Positions 31,210 to 42,542 of a stretch of 64,000 bases of DNA are shown piece after piece. Source of the DNA: Adiantum capillus-veneris (Eukaryota > Streptophyta > Polypodiopsida > Polypodiales > Pteridaceae). The notes below the pieces were generated by a model. That model ran no database searches, was not told where the DNA came from, and saw only the letters and a program-made list of their open reading frames with translations. Both the position numbers and the translations under genes were made by a program. The stretch lies in the NCBI GenBank assembly GCA_014529385.2, contig CM043964.1, positions 4,150,997 through 4,214,996 of the forward strand. The letters run 5' to 3'. Positions within the stretch are counted from its first letter, which is position 1; every line of letters starts with the position of its first letter.

Positions 31210-31860
31210 AATAGTGCTACTTTCTGAGTCTTCATAACTATATCATCACTGGTAGTTTTGGACTCATCATTCTCAGTCACATCTTCAAGTGCCATAGGCT
31301 GTTTGGTAGTCATATCAAACACTCTCTTTTCACCCTTCATGTCATGCACACGATTGTGCCCTTGCACCAATCTTGCACGGTACCCATAGTTTTCAACCAA
31401 GGTTGTCCCAAAATGAGAGGAAAGGCTCTCGATCAGCTAGCATAACATGAAAGTTTACCATAACCTTCACATTAAAGACTTCCACTTTGAGATTCTTGAT
31501 CATAACCTTCACATTAAAGACTTCCACTTTGAGATTCTTGATCATTCCCAAACATTTCACTTTGGCATGGTTTGCTAGTTGAATCCAAAACCCAGAGCTT
31601 CCGCAAGTAATGAGACCTAGTCTTTCGACACATGACTATGTGATCACACAAACTTGGGCACCTCTATCAATGTAGGCTTCTCCCATGCCCACACCTTTGT
31701 GCCAAGCGTTCACCACAGGATAGATGTCGGGTAACTCTCCCACAGACAACACTCTGACTTGTCCATGCTTCGGCTCTTTTTCTGGATTCACTAATGACTT
31801 CCATTGCCTTTTAAGTTTGGCCACAATATTCATTAATTGTCCAAAAGTACAATCTACTTT
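31206..31860 (-). pseudogene. E5 protease remnant
   Basis: At 31833-31636 the frame reads V-A-K-L-K-R-Q-W-K and A-Y-I-D-R-G-A-Q-V-C-V-I-T. The active site is D-R-G-A where E9 has D-G-G-A, a G-to-R change. The C-terminal part contains a 42-bp direct tandem duplication (31459-31500 and 31501-31542), which adds 14 codons without shifting frame. The end overlaps the linker to RT. Confidence 0.78.
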
Positions 31861-33105
31861 CCTCCCAATCAGGTCTTTCTTAAAACTGTAAGTTGTTTGG
31901 CCTTATCCCAACGGTAAATCTGCCACTTCAAATCGTCTATGAGGCTTTCTCTTTCTCTTGGCTTTTGCTTCTTCACCCTCTTTCTCCTTCCCTTTCCTTT
32001 TGCTAGGCCCTGGTGCTGCATAGCCTTCCCTCTCTCTTTTGCCTACTGGCAACACATCTGCTTCTTTCCTTTCGACTTGCACAAAGCCCACATGAACACC
32101 AGAGGTTGAGGCTTGATTTTCTTGTCCAATACTTTGATCTCCCCATATAATTAATGCATAATCATTAGCTCTGTTAGGAATCTGCTGAGCAAGTGGAAAC
32201 ATATCCCCTCCCATCCTTGTTGGCTTTGGACAATAAGTGCCGATGTAACCAAGCTCACCATAATTATAACAAGCAGGAATGAACCTCCTCTACGGCTGAA
32301 AACCACCTTGTCCATGACCCGCATTAGCGTTAGGATGAGCTTCACATTCTTGGGCCATCCCTCTACCACGTCCACGACCATGACCACCACACCACCAAGA
32401 ACACTAGGTCGTAATTCCTACATCATGATCATCATGTCTTGCATATTTTGTTACAACTGTTTAGTATTGACAACCTTTGAACAGGTTGGCCTCCAGCTTC
32501 TACCTGATTCTTCTCATTTTGGCTACCATTATTTTGCTTAGGGACCGCTTTCCTGTATTCATTAATCCTTTGAGCTTTCCATTCTTTCTCTCTGGCAATG
32601 GCGACTGCCTCCTCAAAGGTGGCGAGCCTTTTTAGCTCAACTTTGAACTTCAAACTTTCTTTTAAGTTTTCCACAAAATGGTCCTTCTTTAACATGGATG
32701 GAGGGATCTCGTTTCCCAAAGCCTGGGCCCATTTATCCCATAAACGGGTGAATTGCATGACAAAATCATCAACACTTTGACTAGCCCTCTGAGAGTACCC
32801 CAAAAATTTAATGCCAAACTTCATCAGTTACTTTGATAGATCGGTATTGTTCTAGGAAAGCTTGCTTCACACGATTGTAGTCCAAAACCACTTCTGGATT
32901 TTGTGCTTGCATCAACTCCTCAAAATTGTGTAGCCAAACTTTTGCCTCATCCTATAAACTGTATTGCAGCAACTGCAACAATATAGCTTGGTCTAGTATA
33001 TTGCGCAGTAAGCAATTGACTTCCAGCTTTTTAATAAATGTGTGTGCATTTTCATTAGGCAATCCATGAAACTCTGGGAACTCGTCAACTATGTTTGATT
33101 GCCAC
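31861..33105 (-). pseudogene. E5 gag remnant
   Basis: The capsid core runs from about 33105 to 32432 with a frameshift near 32822 (F-H-G-L-P-N-E-N early, then D-D-F-V-M-Q-F-T-R-L-W-D-K-W and F-V-E-N-L-K-E-S-L-K-F). The nucleocapsid (about 32390-32215) is frameshifted. A basic segment (K-R-K-G-K-E-K-E-G) and a basic R/K run end near 31903. Closest visible relative is E9 gag. Confidence 0.75.
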
Positions 33106-33473
33106 AAAAACACTTACATGTGACGTCGAAAACTCAACGGATGTCGATGGTTCAATCTAGTACCTAATCCACCTCACACTGGGTAACCCGATACCTAGTG
33201 CTTGACTTCACAAAACCTCACGACCCTCCAAAGGCTGCAATCCAATTATATGACCACCTCAAGTGTTGTCCACAATTTGCACATACATAGGCGGTTGTCC
33301 ATAAGGACCCACATCCCTTTTACATTCACTACCTGTAGAATAGACATATTTCATAGGAATTAGAGCATTGGAGAGCTTGCTCCTCCATCTGGTCACCAAA
33401 ATGATGTTAGCATGCAGACAAGAAGGAAAATGAGAACCTCTATATCCTTGCACACACCATAAGTTGCAAAAAT
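33106..33473 (-). other. E5 leader, interrupted by E6
   Basis: No protein recognised. Continues after E6 at 38991. Confidence 0.5.
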
Positions 33474-33665
33474 TGAAGGAGTACGAGCGGAAGTGCGACG
33501 CGAGAGAGAGTGAGAGAAGAAGAGCACGACGATATGGTGAACTCGCTCTACTGTAATGTGTAGAGCATAGTGAGTTCTTATTAGGTTTTTACAAAAGAAC
33601 ATGTGTACATACCTGGAGGCCCACCCACTTACCTGGGCGACCACATTGGGCTTTATACCCCAACA
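33474..33665 (-). repeat. E6 3' LTR
   Basis: 192 bp. On the minus strand it starts TGTTGGGGTATAAAG and ends CTCCTTCA. Confidence 0.93.
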
Positions 33666-33680
33666 ACCTCCCACTTAAAG
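33666..33680 (-). other. E6 polypurine tract
   Basis: On the minus strand CTTTAAGTGGGAGGT abuts the 3' LTR, a typical copia tract. Confidence 0.85.
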
Positions 33681-33754
33681 TCCAATGTGGTACTTTAAGT
33701 GTGAGAGAAGCTACTATACAATCTAATATACAAGAGATGTAGAGAAGTGATGTA

Positions 33755-36700
33755 CTACCCTACACCTAACTGCTTGCGAAAATGCGCAAAGCTCTCTGAG
33801 GGAAGTCCTTTTGTAAGTAGATCAGCATGATTTTCTGTGGTGTGAACTTTGAGAAGCTGAAGTTGCTTATCCTCGAGCATTTCCCTGATGAAATGATACT
33901 TCACATCCACATGCTTTGTCTTTGAGTGATAAACTGGATTGCGAGCCAATTGTATAGCACTTTGACTATCACAATATAACACAAGAATCTCTTCTTTGAT
34001 TCCCAAATCTATTACTAGTCGATTAAGCCAAATTGATTCTTTGCATGCCTCTGATGCTGCAACATATTCAGCCTCTGTAGTAGACTGAGTAACACAATCT
34101 TGTAATCTAGAACGCCATGATACTGATCCACCAGCCAATGTAAAGACATACCCTGACGTAGACCTTCGGTTGTCTAAGTCACCTGCATAATCTGAGTCTG
34201 TAAAACCCTTTACACTTAGCTCCTGACTCCCATAGCATATACGCATACTCTTTGTAGCTTTCAGGTATCTCAATATTCCTTTCACTGCCTCCCAATGTTT
34301 CTTGCCTGGGTTTGACATGTATCGACTTACTACTCCCACTGCAAATGCAATGTCTGGGCGAGTAGCAATCATTGCATACATCAAACTACCCACTGCAGAC
34401 GCATATGGAATCTTATCCATTTCAGCCTGTTCTTCCTCAGACACAGGACAATCTTGTTTGCTAAGTTTCACATATGGTGGCAATGGAACACTCAATGCCT
34501 TTCCCTTCTCCATATTGAAATGTTGCAAAACCTTGTCAATATACTCTGTTTGAGATAACCAAATCAACTTCTTTGATCTGTCTCTCTCAATGCACATACC
34601 AAGTATATGACTTGCCTCACCCATGTCTTTCATGTCAAACGATTTTGCCATCTTTGACTTCAAAGCTGAAATTTCTTCCAAGTGCTTGCCAGCAATCAAC
34701 ATGTCATCCACATACAAAATAAGGATCAACCAACTGCCATCCTTAGCCTTCTTTTTATATAGACAGTGATCGAACTCACTACGTTTGTAGCCTTGAGAAA
34801 GCATAAACTTGTGGAATTTATGGTACCATGCCCTCGGTGATTGTTTTAAGCCATAAAGACTCTTTAACAATTGGCATACCCAATCTTCCTTGCCTTTCTC
34901 AACAAACCCTTCTGGCTGCTGCATGTAAATTTCCACATCTAAATCATCATGCAAGAACGTTGTCTTGACATCCATTTGGTGCAACACCAAATCTAATATG
35001 GCAACCAATGCAAGAAAGCATCTCAATGTAGTCATCTTGACCACCGGAGAGAAGACTTCATCAAAGTCAATGCCTTGTTCTTTCTTAAAGCCCTTGGCAA
35101 CAAGCCTTTCTTTGTACTTTGGCTGACTATCATGAGCGGTGATCTTATACCTGTACACCCATTTACAGGGTAGAGCCTTTTTGCCCCGTGGTAATTTAAC
35201 TAGCTTCCATGTCTGGTTTTTATGCAGAGCTGTCATCTCTGACTGCATGGCCAATTGCCAATTCCCGGAGTCCTTCATTTGCATTGCTTCCTTGTAACAT
35301 GAAGGCTCCTTGCAATCAGTCAACATGACATAGTTCATAGATGGAACAAACCTATCAAGAGGTCGCGTGACACGTCCAAATCTATGCACAATAGGTGGAT
35401 CAGGATCAGCCACAACCTGTGGTTCCAATCTATCCTGTCCTTGCTCCTCTTGAGCCCTGACATTTTGTCTTTCACGTGCAGGTCCATCTTCTTGGAAGAC
35501 AACTCTTCTAATCTCCTCAACCCTCTCTGGTTTAGAATGATATTTGGATTCATTAAAGTGAACATCATTGCTGCGGAGAACCTTTCTGGATTCGGGATCC
35601 CAAAGTCTGTACCCCATCTCACTAGAATTACCATAGCCTAGAAAGATGTACTTTCTACTCTTTGGCTCAAGTTTGTTCCTAAAGTCCTTTGGAACATGAG
35701 TATATGCCTCACAGCCAAAGACTCTGAGATGCTTGTATGAGGGCATTTTGCCTGACCATACCATCTCTGGCATTGAATCCTTCTGCAAAACCTTGCTAGG
35801 AGATCTATTTACAAGATGAACAGCTGTTGATACAGCTTCAGCCCAAAACCCATTTGGCAGTTGTGCATTAGACAACATACTTCTGACCTTCTCTTGTATG
35901 GTCCTATTCATCCTCTCAGCAACACCATTTTGAGGAGGATTGTAAGGAGCAATAAGTTCACGTTTTATACCTTTTGACTCACAAAAGTCCTGAAAGGCCT
36001 TTGAAACATACTCTCCACCATTGTCAGTGCGTAAGCATTTAAGCTTCTTGCCACTCTGATTCTCCACAAGTGTCACAAACGTTTTGAAAACACTAAACGC
36101 TTCATCCTTGTGCTTGAGAAAGTAAACCCATACTTTCCTCGAGTAATCATCTATAAATGTCATAAAGTAAGAAGCTCCCCCTAGAGATAGGTTAGGCATA
36201 GTTCCACACAAATCACTATGAACAAGTGCCAACTGTGTATCTCTTCTACTGCTTCTATGCTTATGTGGCTGCTGTGTTTGCTTACCATACAGACAATGTT
36301 CACAGAATTCAAAATCATTAAATGAAAAGCCAGGCAAATAACCAGAACGAGACAAGATTTCCATTCCCTTCTTGGACATATGTCCTAACCGGCTATGCCA
36401 CAAAGAAACGTTCGGCTGCTCGGTTACATTGATTACATTTTTAGAGACATTTGATACATAAATCATGTAAAGTCCTCCAGACTTTACTCCATGTGCTACT
36501 GTCATAGAACCCTTGGATATCTTCCACATGTTCTGTCCAAAAGTGGTGACGTAGCCAGCATCATCAAGTAAACCTGTGCTGATCAATCTCTTTGTAATTG
36601 TGGGAACATGTCTCACATTCTTCAGCGTGAAAGAAGAGCCATTCTGATACTTCAATTGAACATCTCCAACACCTAAGATCTCACATGTCTGCCCATTGCC

Positions 36701-37078
36701 TAGCCGAACATGATCTTTAGTGGTCACATAAGAGGTAAACCACTCCTTGTTTGGAGACACATGAAGTGATGCCCCTGAGTCTATAATCCAGTCACTCAGT
36801 GCATTTCCATCAGATGCTGTAAGAAGAGATGAGTCCATTATATTCTTCAAGAAGTAGATATCTCCTGACACTAGACTGTCATCCTCTGCAACAGTGTTTG
36901 TCACATTTATTTCTTGAATATTCACTGAGGACTTGTTCTTCTCACCATGGTCTTCAGCTTTCTCTTTGCCTTTTTCTGCTTTCCATTCTCTGCAGTCTCT
37001 TTTAATGTGACCCTTCTTGCCACAATGGTAGCATTCTATGTCACTCTTGCCTTTAGCACTGCGGGACTTGCTACGAGA
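33755..37078 (-). CDS. E6 pol: nucleocapsid finger, protease, integrase, RT, RNase H
   Basis: An open frame of about 1107 codons, with an internal Met at 36925. The zinc knuckle C-Y-H-C-G-K-K-G-H-x4-C is near 37000-37040. Protease: I-I-D-S-G-A-S. Integrase: H-S-R-L-G-H and C-E-H-C, with catalytic D in H-S-D-L-C-G, D in R-T-D-N-G-G-E-Y and E in N-G-V-A-E-R-M-N-R-T. RT: M-D-V-K-T-T-F-L-H and the catalytic Y-V-D-D-M-L. RNase H: S-T-T-E-A-E-Y, Y-C-D-S-Q-S-A-I and K-H-V-D-V-K-Y-H-F. All key residues look intact. The TAG at 37079-37081 separates it from gag in the same frame. Confidence 0.93.
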   Translation of the reverse strand, partial: SRSKSRSAKGKSDIECYHCGKKGHIKRDCREWKAEKGKEKAEDHGEKNKSSVNIQEINVTNTVAEDDSLVSGDIYFLKNIMDSSLLTASDGNALSDWIIDSGASLHVSPNKEWFTSYVTTKDHVRLGNGQTCEILGVGDVQLKYQNGSSFTLKNVRHVPTITKRLISTGLLDDAGYVTTFGQNMWKISKGSMTVAHGVKSGGLYMIYVSNVSKNVINVTEQPNVSLWHSRLGHMSKKGMEILSRSGYLPGFSFNDFEFCEHCLYGKQTQQPHKHRSSRRDTQLALVHSDLCGTMPNLSLGGASYFMTFIDDYSRKVWVYFLKHKDEAFSVFKTFVTLVENQSGKKLKCLRTDNGGEYVSKAFQDFCESKGIKRELIAPYNPPQNGVAERMNRTIQEKVRSMLSNAQLPNGFWAEAVSTAVHLVNRSPSKVLQKDSMPEMVWSGKMPSYKHLRVFGCEAYTHVPKDFRNKLEPKSRKYIFLGYGNSSEMGYRLWDPESRKVLRSNDVHFNESKYHSKPERVEEIRRVVFQEDGPARERQNVRAQEEQGQDRLEPQVVADPDPPIVHRFGRVTRPLDRFVPSMNYVMLTDCKEPSCYKEAMQMKDSGNWQLAMQSEMTALHKNQTWKLVKLPRGKKALPCKWVYRYKITAHDSQPKYKERLVAKGFKKEQGIDFDEVFSPVVKMTTLRCFLALVAILDLVLHQMDVKTTFLHDDLDVEIYMQQPEGFVEKGKEDWVCQLLKSLYGLKQSPRAWYHKFHKFMLSQGYKRSEFDHCLYKKKAKDGSWLILILYVDDMLIAGKHLEEISALKSKMAKSFDMKDMGEASHILGMCIERDRSKKLIWLSQTEYIDKVLQHFNMEKGKALSVPLPPYVKLSKQDCPVSEEEQAEMDKIPYASAVGSLMYAMIATRPDIAFAVGVVSRYMSNPGKKHWEAVKGILRYLKATKSMRICYGSQELSVKGFTDSDYAGDLDNRRSTSGYVFTLAGGSVSWRSRLQDCVTQSTTEAEYVAASEACKESIWLNRLVIDLGIKEEILVLYCDSQSAIQLARNPVYHSKTKHVDVKYHFIREMLEDKQLQLLKVHTTENHADLLTKGLPSESFAHFRKQLGVG

Positions 37079-37735
37079 CTAATTCCTCTTTCCACCTTTG
37101 TACTTTTCTTTGGTCCTTCCCCTGACAACTAAGGCTGTTCCTTTGCCTTTGTCCATTGTCTTTCTATTGGTTTCTTCAGTAAGCAGACTTCCTTCTATAC
37201 CTGCTATGTTCAAACCATCTGGAGGTGCAGAATTACTCAAAGCTGTGCGAAAAGTGTCCCAACTTTCCGGCAATCTGATCAACAGGAACATAGCTCTAAC
37301 AGGTTCATCAAACTTGACACCTTGAGCTGACAACTGACTGTAGATTGTGTTGAATTCTTTTAGATGATTGGACATAGGTGTCCCTTCTTTCATCTTCAAG
37401 TCAACAAGCTTCTTAAGCCAGTATACCTGTGAAGCTGCACTCTGCTTCTCATAAAGATCACTCAGCTTTAACCATGCTTGATAAGCCGAAAGCTCGTCTG
37501 CTACATTGAAGTAAACGCTTTCTGCCAAAGTCAACATAATGGTAGAAAGTGCCAATTCATCCATTTCACTCCATTCATCTTCGTCCATATCTTCTTGTTT
37601 TATTCCCTTGAGCTTTATAGGTTTTATCTGCTTCTTTTGTACCAACACGTGCCAAATCTGCTTCTTCCACAATGGGAAATTGGTTCCATCCAGCTTCTTG
37701 ATATTGTAAAGAGCAGTGTCCTGTGATCTAGCCAT
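37079..37735 (-). CDS. E6 gag
   Basis: 218 residues from ATG 37735 to TAG 37079-37081. Copia gag core (UBN2-like): N-I-K-K-L-D-G-T-N-F-P-L-W-K at the start, then A-Y-Q-A-W-L-K-L and L-K-E-F-N-T-I-Y-S-Q-L. The frame is identical to pol, so a single gag-pol polyprotein was ancestral. The TAG falls between the gag core and the zinc knuckle. Its context (AAT TAG TCT CGT) is not a standard readthrough signal, so a nonsense mutation is more likely than regulated readthrough. Confidence 0.9.
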   Translation of the reverse strand: MARSQDTALYNIKKLDGTNFPLWKKQIWHVLVQKKQIKPIKLKGIKQEDMDEDEWSEMDELALSTIMLTLAESVYFNVADELSAYQAWLKLSDLYEKQSAASQVYWLKKLVDLKMKEGTPMSNHLKEFNTIYSQLSAQGVKFDEPVRAMFLLIRLPESWDTFRTALSNSAPPDGLNIAGIEGSLLTEETNRKTMDKGKGTALVVRGRTKEKYKGGKRN

Positions 37736-38779
37736 AGCTACGCTTCACAGTGGTTTACTTTCCTGGGAAAAATTCGGCAAAGTTTCCCCTGTAAACTGAC
37801 CTTTGAACCAATATCAACCTGTCAAATGAACCAAAAAAGCTTCAGATTCTGCATAAATTTCGGCAGAGTCTCCTTTGTAAAATGGCTCTGGTGTACTCAA
37901 AAACAGACCCAAAAACAGCTCAAAAACACTGTCTCTCTGACACTGTAAGCTGCGGGTAAACCTGTCGTGCACCTGTACTGTCTCTCACTGTCCTGTCACT
38001 GTCCTGTAAGCATAGACTGTGACAATGCCTCAATGGCAGTAAAGCAAAGATGCAATCCCAACTGTCTAACTCACAGTCAATACATCCTAGCTGCCTATCT
38101 AAGGGTGCTCCAGGGATCGCTCCAAGACCTGTATCACCGAAAGGATCTCAACATTCGAGAATCCCCCAGCTCAATAAAACCTCACTCGACCCTCAACAAA
38201 GGCTGCAGTAAATCTGACAGTACATAGACTTCCCACAAAGTCATACATCCACAAATTTCCCATTGTATGTTGTAACCGCTGCGGCGGTTGTTTGCTGCGT
38301 GACTCACAGCCAGCAAACCCTCAACAGACATACATCATCTCTGACAATACATCCCATGTGGAAGTACCTGCAATGTCAGGATGAAATCTGGAATATCAAG
38401 CAGCAAACACAAGCTACCTGATGAACCAGTAGATGTCGCCTACAGTCTGTGTGTAGATGCGCCCGTGTCGTATGTGACACGTCTCCAAGAACTGTGAGCC
38501 GTCCTTCGATGTGTAGACAGCCACAAATCAACACTCTGGGAGTGTCGATATCCTCAGCACCTGCAGTCATAGGCCGAAAACCCCAAATTTGCAGAGTCGG
38601 ATCTACACCCGTCGAAGCCGAACGGTGGCCGAGATGACCTCAGAATGAAATTCTCAGAACACCCAGCCCTGCGGGATCGCCCACAAGATTTGGGGCAGTG
38701 TCTTCGCCTGTCGAATCTCACTCCAATCTGAGCAGGTGACTCTAGCTACCTGCAAGTGCTGCCCCGAGCCTCGATCTGA
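37736..38779 (-). other. E6 5' leader
   Basis: About 1 kb of non-coding sequence between the primer site and gag, relatively GC-rich near the LTR. No stable open frame on the element's coding strand. Confidence 0.65.
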
Positions 38780-38791
38780 GCTCTGATACGA
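38780..38791 (-). other. E6 primer binding site, initiator tRNA-Met type
   Basis: On the minus strand TCGTATCAGAGC, one mismatch from the usual TGGTATCAGAGC. Confidence 0.8.
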
Positions 38792-38793
38792 GT

Positions 38794-38985
38794 TGAAGGA
38801 GTACGAGCGGAAGTGCGACGCGAGAGAGAGTGCGAGAAGAAGAGCACGACGATATGGTGAACTCGCTCTACTGTAATGTGTAGAGCATAGTGAGTTCTTA
38901 TTAGGTTTTTACAAAAGAACATGTGTACATACCTGGCGGCCCGCCCACTTACCTGGGCAACCACATTGGGCTTTATACCCCAACA
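38794..38985 (-). repeat. E6 5' LTR
   Basis: 192 bp, about 98% identical to 33474-33665. TSD AAAAT follows. Confidence 0.93.
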
Positions 38986-38990
38986 AAAAT

Positions 38991-40130
38991 CACCGGTATG
39001 GAACACCTGTAAAGTCGGGTGGGAAACATCCCTAACTCAAACCATACTTAAAATTCATGAAAACCAAGACCATAAAGATGAATCTCGTGTCTTGTGGACC
39101 TTTGTAGAGTATCCATATGCTTGATTCCGACAACAGACAAGAGAGTTACAAGCTTTCGAAGTTGGGGTATCTCTCAAAAGCTCCAAAAAAGCTAGTCTTT
39201 GCTAGGAAAAAGGGTGTGCAAGGAATTGCAGCTATAAAAAAGGGGGATTTTTTGGCTCTTATCCCAAGGAATTTTCTCTCTCCTTGTAGCCAACATGGTT
39301 CTCTTGTTGGGCACCTTTTAATTGGTCCAATTTTGACCTTTTTTGGGTGAAAAATGAGCTATGGGTGATTATTTGACCATAGAATGGGGTGGGGGCAAGT
39401 GTGCAGGGACCAAAAAGGCGGTGAGGCACCTGTCCAAGCAATGGGAACTCACAATGGGCACCCCCTCTCTCCCCCAAAACCCACAAGCCCCATTAGCACT
39501 GCAAGAGAAGCTCCATTTGCCCCTTTGATACAACCTTAGGGGGTGCCCACTCCCCCTCTTATACCCTTCAATTTCCACTTCCTCCCGCCCATCTGGGATT
39601 ACATCATTTCCACTTGGCACCATCCTCCCACCTCGCCACTTAAGTCTATAAATTTTGTGTTTTGCTCCCCACACCGAGCAATCTTGGCGGAGGCGTAGCG
39701 GGTGACTCCGAGCATCGAATGCGACGCTATAAAACCCGTCTCAGAGCTTATCACTTTGGCTATTTCCAAAAGTCCTTCGCCGTACTTTTTCTAATTAGAT
39801 CTATCAAATCATCCCACTTACCTTTCCTCTCATACATCCACATACACTTTCTAAGTACGGAACCACTCACTACAAATGCATGTAACTCATGACGTATGAG
39901 TCCGATTCATCGGCTATCAAGCACGGCTGAAAATACTTATTGGAAACCACCTTTTAGAAGTTCGACAAACCCAAAACTCTTGCAAGTGACTAAGTAGAAC
40001 CAAGCCTTTATACATATATTTTACAAGAGCACTCTAAAAACTCAAATCATTATGTACATCTATGTACTCGAGGCTAGTGAGAAAGATTTTTCGCCTGGAT
40101 TAGTGACTTTATCTTCATTCAAAAAATACA
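38991..40130. other. Unassigned DNA, includes the far side of the E6 target
   Basis: The first part continues the E5 leader. No protein or repeat partner is recognised. About 39440-39640 is rich in C/T tracts on the plus strand. Confidence 0.4.
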
Positions 40131-41502
40131 TGACAACGTATCAAAACAACTAGCCCAATCTGAGTCCAAAAAAGCATTTAAGTCTGGCAGTGAGCCCCCC
40201 TTGGGATAAACCAATCCAAGATGTAAAATGCCACTCAAGTAGCAAAAAATCCTCTTGATAGACTGCCAATGCTTAGACCCTGGGCTATGCATAAATCTGC
40301 TAACCTATGAGACATCAAACTAAATATCCAACCTCGTGTTGCATACATAAATGAGGCATCCAATAGCAATTTGGTGAAGAGTAACATCTGTAAAATGAGG
40401 AGCATCATGAAGACTCAATTTCAAACCTCTTTCCATGGCAGTGGTAATAGGTTTGCAATCTTCAAGTCCAATCTCACATAGCAATGTCTCTGTATGTGAA
40501 CTTTTTTAACACAAGGCAATACCACCATCACACTGCTTAAACTGTATACCCAAAAAATGATGCAACAGCCCCAAATATTTCATCTTGAAATTAGCTTTCA
40601 AATGAGCCTTAAATCCAACAATATGTCTCTCATTTGGTCTAGTGATCAACAAATCATCCACGTAGAGAACCACAAATGACAAGTGCATCACCCTCATGCT
40701 TACATACAATGTGCTTTTTGTTGGACTATTACAAAATCCTCATTTGACCAAATGAGTGCCAGCCTTCTCATACCAAGCACGAGGAGATTGCTTCAACCCA
40801 TACAAAGATTTTTTACATTTGCACACCATATCCTCTTCCTTTCTTGATAGAACCGCGAGACTGTGTTACATAAACTTCCTCAAATATGTCACCATTCAAG
40901 AAAGAAGTAACAATGTCTGATTGATCTATATCCCAACCAAAATGAGCTCTGAATGCACAGAGAAAACGGACAGTAGTCATACGAAAAGTCTTTGTATACT
41001 CTATGCCTTTCCGTTGTGCATAACCCTTTGCAACAAGTTGAGCCTTATAGCGATAAGTCTCACCATCTGGTTTGTGTTTCAACTTGTAAACCCACTTTGT
41101 ACCAATGGACTTTTTGCAAGGAGGAAAATCACATAAAGTCCATGTGTCATTTTCTATAAGCATCATATTCTGATTGCATGGCAACCATCCCCAATTTTTT
41201 GAATTTTGTGGTTTATCAAAACATAGAGGTTCATCAACATCATGTAATCTAGACACAACCAACAAATAACAATCTAATGCATAAGATGCATGGCAAGAGC
41301 CTGAACAAGTGGGACTAGGAAAAGGTGCATCTATGCAATGTATGCACCAACCATTTTGGCATACCTCTAGCCTGCTCATTTTTAGCCCTTTCCTCATCAA
41401 GTACATCATGTATATATGCATTTGTAATAGGCTTATTTGTAACATTTTCAAAAACCACCATTTTTTAGCTTTCACCACTAAAAAGAGGCAACAAAGTGTC
41501 AT
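40131..41502 (-). pseudogene. E7 reverse transcriptase remnant
   Basis: The frame 41502-40813 holds N-D-T-W-T-L-C, G-T-K-W-V-Y-K-L-K-H and D-I-V-T-S-F-L-N-G-D. Then 40709-40506 contains V-V-L-Y-V-D-D-L-L-I, the catalytic Y-V-D-D, and M-K-Y-L-G-L-L-H-H-F-L-G. The rest to 40131 has stops. RNase H is almost entirely missing. Confidence 0.8.
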
Positions 41503-42488
41503 AAATGTTTTGTGAGCTTACGTTACTATCTCTAGTACATGACAGCAAGGGCTGAACAAAATCTTCCACAAACACAACATCCTGTGAAACCAGAATACAC
41601 TTTGTTTTTGGATGATACAACCTGCAACTTTGCTTTCAGCACTGTAACCAACAAAAATACATTTGACAGCCTTATCATCTAATTTTCAACACTACGTTTG
41701 TGGCACCAAAGCATATGCGAAACAGCCAAAAACACACATGTGCTCAATAGAAGGCTTTCTCTCATGCCATGCTTCATAGACTGCAAAGCTTTTGTAGGAC
41801 ACTTGTTAAGTACATAAGTGCCACAAATGATGGCCTCAAGACAAAACGAATGTGAAAAAGTTTAACTTCTGACCATTTTTGTAAGTGAACTATTTTTCCT
41901 CTCAGCAACACCATTTTTCTGAGAAGTATAAGGCACTGTACATTGATGTTTTATCCCACTACTATCCAAAAATGCATTAAATTCATGAGACATATACTCC
42001 CTCCCCCCCTTGATCGGTACGGAGAGTGCACACTGTAATTTTGAGACATTTTTAGCCATAGCCTGAAATTGTTTGAAGTACATAAACACTTTGGACTTTT
42101 CCTTAAGTGGATACAACCATGCATGCCTAGAGTAATCATCAATAAAAGTCACGAAGTAAAGGCAATTGACCAAGGACAGAGTTTTCATAGGCCCACAAAC
42201 ATCACTATGAACAAGCTGCAACCTGCATGTGGCCCTAACTGGACCATCCTTTGGAAGCTTAGAACCTTGCATCTTACCCAAAATACAGCCTTCACGGACA
42301 TGTTTGATAGATGCTTTAAGAGGCGGCAAAGAAGCAACCATATAAAATTTGTGCAAACGTAGCAAATTAAAGAAATTCAAATGACCAAAATGTGCATGCC
42401 AAAGTTTTGCATCTAAAATAGCCTTTGAATCCACAAATGCATTTGCAATATTTTTCCCACACTTGTCATACAAAGTGAGCTTATACAA
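41503..42488 (-). pseudogene. E7 integrase remnant
   Basis: The frame 42488-41862 has L-W-H-A-H-F-G-H-L-N, H-S-D-V-C-G-P-M, F-V-T-F-I-D-D-Y-S-R and K-G-G-R-E-Y (the family has D-N-G-G-E-Y, so an Asp is altered), then K-N-G-V-A-E-R-K-N. Downstream to 41503 it is broken by stops. Confidence 0.8.
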
Positions 42489-42542
42489 ACCACGATATAA
42501 AATGCCAGATGCAACAATTTCATCACCAAAATTGACATTATT

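Larger units (their letters stand above)
29999..33473 (-). mobile_element. E5: Tat-like Ty3/gypsy remnant, reverse orientation
   Basis: Minus-strand gag, protease and RT closely resemble E9 (for example K-L-K-R-Q-W-K and V-N-P-x-K-E-P before the protease). It is cut at 29999 by R588 after RNase H. It has many stops and frameshifts, an internal RT/RNase H deletion and a 42-bp tandem duplication. Its leader holds the copia E6 at 33474. The 5' LTR, probably beyond 38990, was not located. Confidence 0.8.
33474..38985 (-). mobile_element. E6: young Ty1/copia retrotransposon, nearly intact
   Basis: Two 192-bp LTRs (33474-33665 and 38794-38985) differ at about four sites. AAAAT flanks both sides (33469-33473 and 38986-38990). 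A primer site for initiator tRNA-Met, a single gag-pol frame with one amber stop and a polypurine tract are all present. Integrase precedes RT, which defines copia. The total of 5512 bp is usual for plant copia elements. Confidence 0.95.
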
